A stretch of DNA of 7,220 nt from positions 1-7,220 of the forward strand of contig JAGCOI010000075.1 in the NCBI GenBank assembly GCA_017645485.1, read 5' to 3'. Below the pieces are notes generated by a model. The model was not told the DNA's origin. It worked only from the letters and a program-made list of their open reading frames with translations, and searched no databases. This document shows, in pieces, positions 6,048 through 7,220 of this stretch (position 1 is its first letter; each line of letters begins with the position of its first letter). Position numbers and translations under genes: made by a program. The stretch comes from Alphaproteobacteria bacterium. Lineage in GTDB: Bacteria > Pseudomonadota > Alphaproteobacteria > RF32 > CAG-239.

Positions 6048-7220
6048 TTATTTTCCTTTAACCAAAGGGTAAAAACGCTTGAGTTCGGTTAATCTGTAGC
6101 CGGTATATGTGCCGAGCAACATCACAACAAATAAGATAACAAGATTTATCTCATTGAAGGCAAACATAAAATGACGAATCGTTTCGGAAGCAATAACCGA
6201 ATATGTAGCTATGGCGGTTATCATGGTCCAAAAAGTTTCTTTTAAGGCGTTTTTGGGACCTTCTTCTTCCCATGTAATGGATAAACGCTCAATAACCCAT
6301 GCGGTAATGATAATCGGAAAATAAACGGCCGATGAGGTTATTTGAGATTCGTATTGATGACCGATAACGGCCATAAACTGAATGATTAAAATAACAAAAA
6401 TAACAACCGATGAAATGCGCGGTACCAAAAGTAAATTTAATCTTGTGAGAAAAGCTCTTAAAGTGATACCGACGGTTATAATAATGCCAAAACAAATCAG
6501 GCCGGCTAAAAATCCGGTTTGAACCAAGGACATGGCCACAAGCATCGGAGTAAATGTGCCCATGGTCGGTACACCGACAATGTTACGCATTAAGACAACA
6601 ACTAAAATTCCGAGCGGAAATACCATGAGCCATTTTAAAATATTTTGCTCGGCAAGCGGTAGATTGTATATGGAAAAAGCATAGTATTTTGCGGTTGATG
6701 TAGCGCCTGCACGATGCTCTGCCATGGCTGAAGAATCCGTAACCGATTTTAAGACAGAAAAACGAATTTGAGAATGTGTGCCGCCCTCAACATCAAACAA
6801 TGAGGCATTACCGCGCTGAAAAATGACAAAGTTTTTGGGTAAGCCTTGCGCCGCCGTGCGTAAGTCGTATAAATGCCATGTTTCGTTTTCAAACGCTTCG
6901 AGCATTAAATCTGCGGTAGATGTTTTTTTGCCCTCTATTAACTTAACACCGCGTACCAAACGTGTCGGGATTTGTTTTAGTGCAAGTAAATCTTGGATAT
7001 GTTCCGCACGTGTTTGCAAATTTGCTTTAATCGGCAATAATGTTTCAACACTTTCATTTAAGGGTGATTGATTGAACAGTTTAATCATTTGTTGAACACT
7101 GTTGCCCTCAAGAGTTGATGCCGCCGCCCATATTTCTTCAACGGTTTGTAATTGTTGTTCATCGTATATCGGTTGTTTTATTTCAGGTATTTTTTTTTGA
7201 TGTAAGATCACCGACGGCAG
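6048..7220 (-). CDS. Inactive transglutaminase fused to seven transmembrane helices, N-terminus cut off by window edge
   Basis: The C-terminal 390 codons or so of a membrane protein; the frame stays open to base 7220. A GTG at 7209-7211 could be read as a start, but the family normally has an N-terminal membrane helix and more extracytoplasmic sequence first, so the gene most likely begins outside. Numbering from that GTG, residues 1-185 form the transglutaminase-like domain (IPTRLVRGVKL at 81-91, WHLYDLRTA at 112-120). The first Cys in the visible part is at 240, inside a membrane helix, so no catalytic Cys is present. Seven hydrophobic helices follow, at about 191-209, 222-236, 237-255, 267-284, 294-310, 327-343 and 355-374, with the conserved-looking GVPTMGTFTP at 213-222 between the first two. 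Family knowledge (inactive transglutaminase/7TM, paired with ATP-grasp) fits the next gene, only one base away. It may bind or present the ligase's substrate across the inner membrane (inference). Confidence 0.88.
   Translation of the reverse strand: MPSVILHQKKIPEIKQPIYDEQQLQTVEEIWAAASTLEGNSVQQMIKLFNQSPLNESVETLLPIKANLQTRAEHIQDLLALKQIPTRLVRGVKLIEGKKTSTADLMLEAFENETWHLYDLRTAAQGLPKNFVIFQRGNASLFDVEGGTHSQIRFSVLKSVTDSSAMAEHRAGATSTAKYYAFSIYNLPLAEQNILKWLMVFPLGILVVVLMRNIVGVPTMGTFTPMLVAMSLVQTGFLAGLICFGIIITVGITLRAFLTRLNLLLVPRISSVVIFVILIIQFMAVIGHQYESQITSSAVYFPIIITAWVIERLSITWEEEGPKNALKETFWTMITAIATYSVIASETIRHFMFAFNEINLVILFVVMLLGTYTGYRLTELKRFYPLVKGK

Noticed and set aside
7209..7211. GTG as the true start of the transglutaminase/7TM gene
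   Set aside because: The frame continues to base 7220, no ribosome-binding site can be seen in the few bases left, and the family's N-terminal membrane helix would be missing.

Overview
The window looks like chromosomal DNA from an AT-rich, Gram-negative bacterium, most likely an alphaproteobacterium, possibly an uncultured host- or gut-associated lineage. Two things point that way. The order nuoN-like gene, then birA, then RNase J is the familiar alphaproteobacterial arrangement downstream of the nuo operon. There is also an outer-membrane beta-barrel gene with a C-terminal phenylalanine signature. The lineage is inferred from gene order and protein style only; no rRNA or other marker is present. 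There are no tRNAs, insertion sequences, CRISPR arrays or phage genes.

Layout. Positions 1-3701 (plus strand) are a tightly packed transcription unit. It holds the C-terminal end of an antiporter-like membrane subunit (NuoN type, cut by the window edge), a biotin-protein ligase without a DNA-binding domain, ribonuclease J, and an S66-family carboxypeptidase of the LdcA/MccF type. Neighbouring genes abut or overlap (TAA directly followed by ATG, an ATGA overlap, and a 10-base overlap), so translation is probably coupled. Positions 3702-3840 are an AT-rich intergenic stretch with short repeats, and probably carry the promoter and leader of the next gene. Positions 3841-4395 encode a small secreted eight-stranded beta-barrel protein. 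A strong 14-bp hairpin at 4418-4449 ends it and also serves the convergent minus-strand unit.

Positions 4463-7220 (minus strand, transcribed right to left) are a second unit. It holds an inactive transglutaminase fused to seven membrane helices (N-terminus beyond the window), a RimK-related ATP-grasp ligase one base after it, and 33 bases further on a cyclophilin with an unusual lysine-rich N-terminal tail made of three 8-residue repeats. The first two form a known but poorly understood amidoligase/membrane pair, often accompanied by a retropepsin-like (RimB-type) protease. The protease gene, if present, would lie beyond the right edge.

The genes are mostly recognisable families, and I do not see a wholly new system. 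The parts most worth a second look are the cyclophilin with its repeat tail beside the ATP-grasp/7TM pair, the glutamate in place of the usual NuoN lysine, and the MccF-like peptidase placed in the birA-rnj operon.
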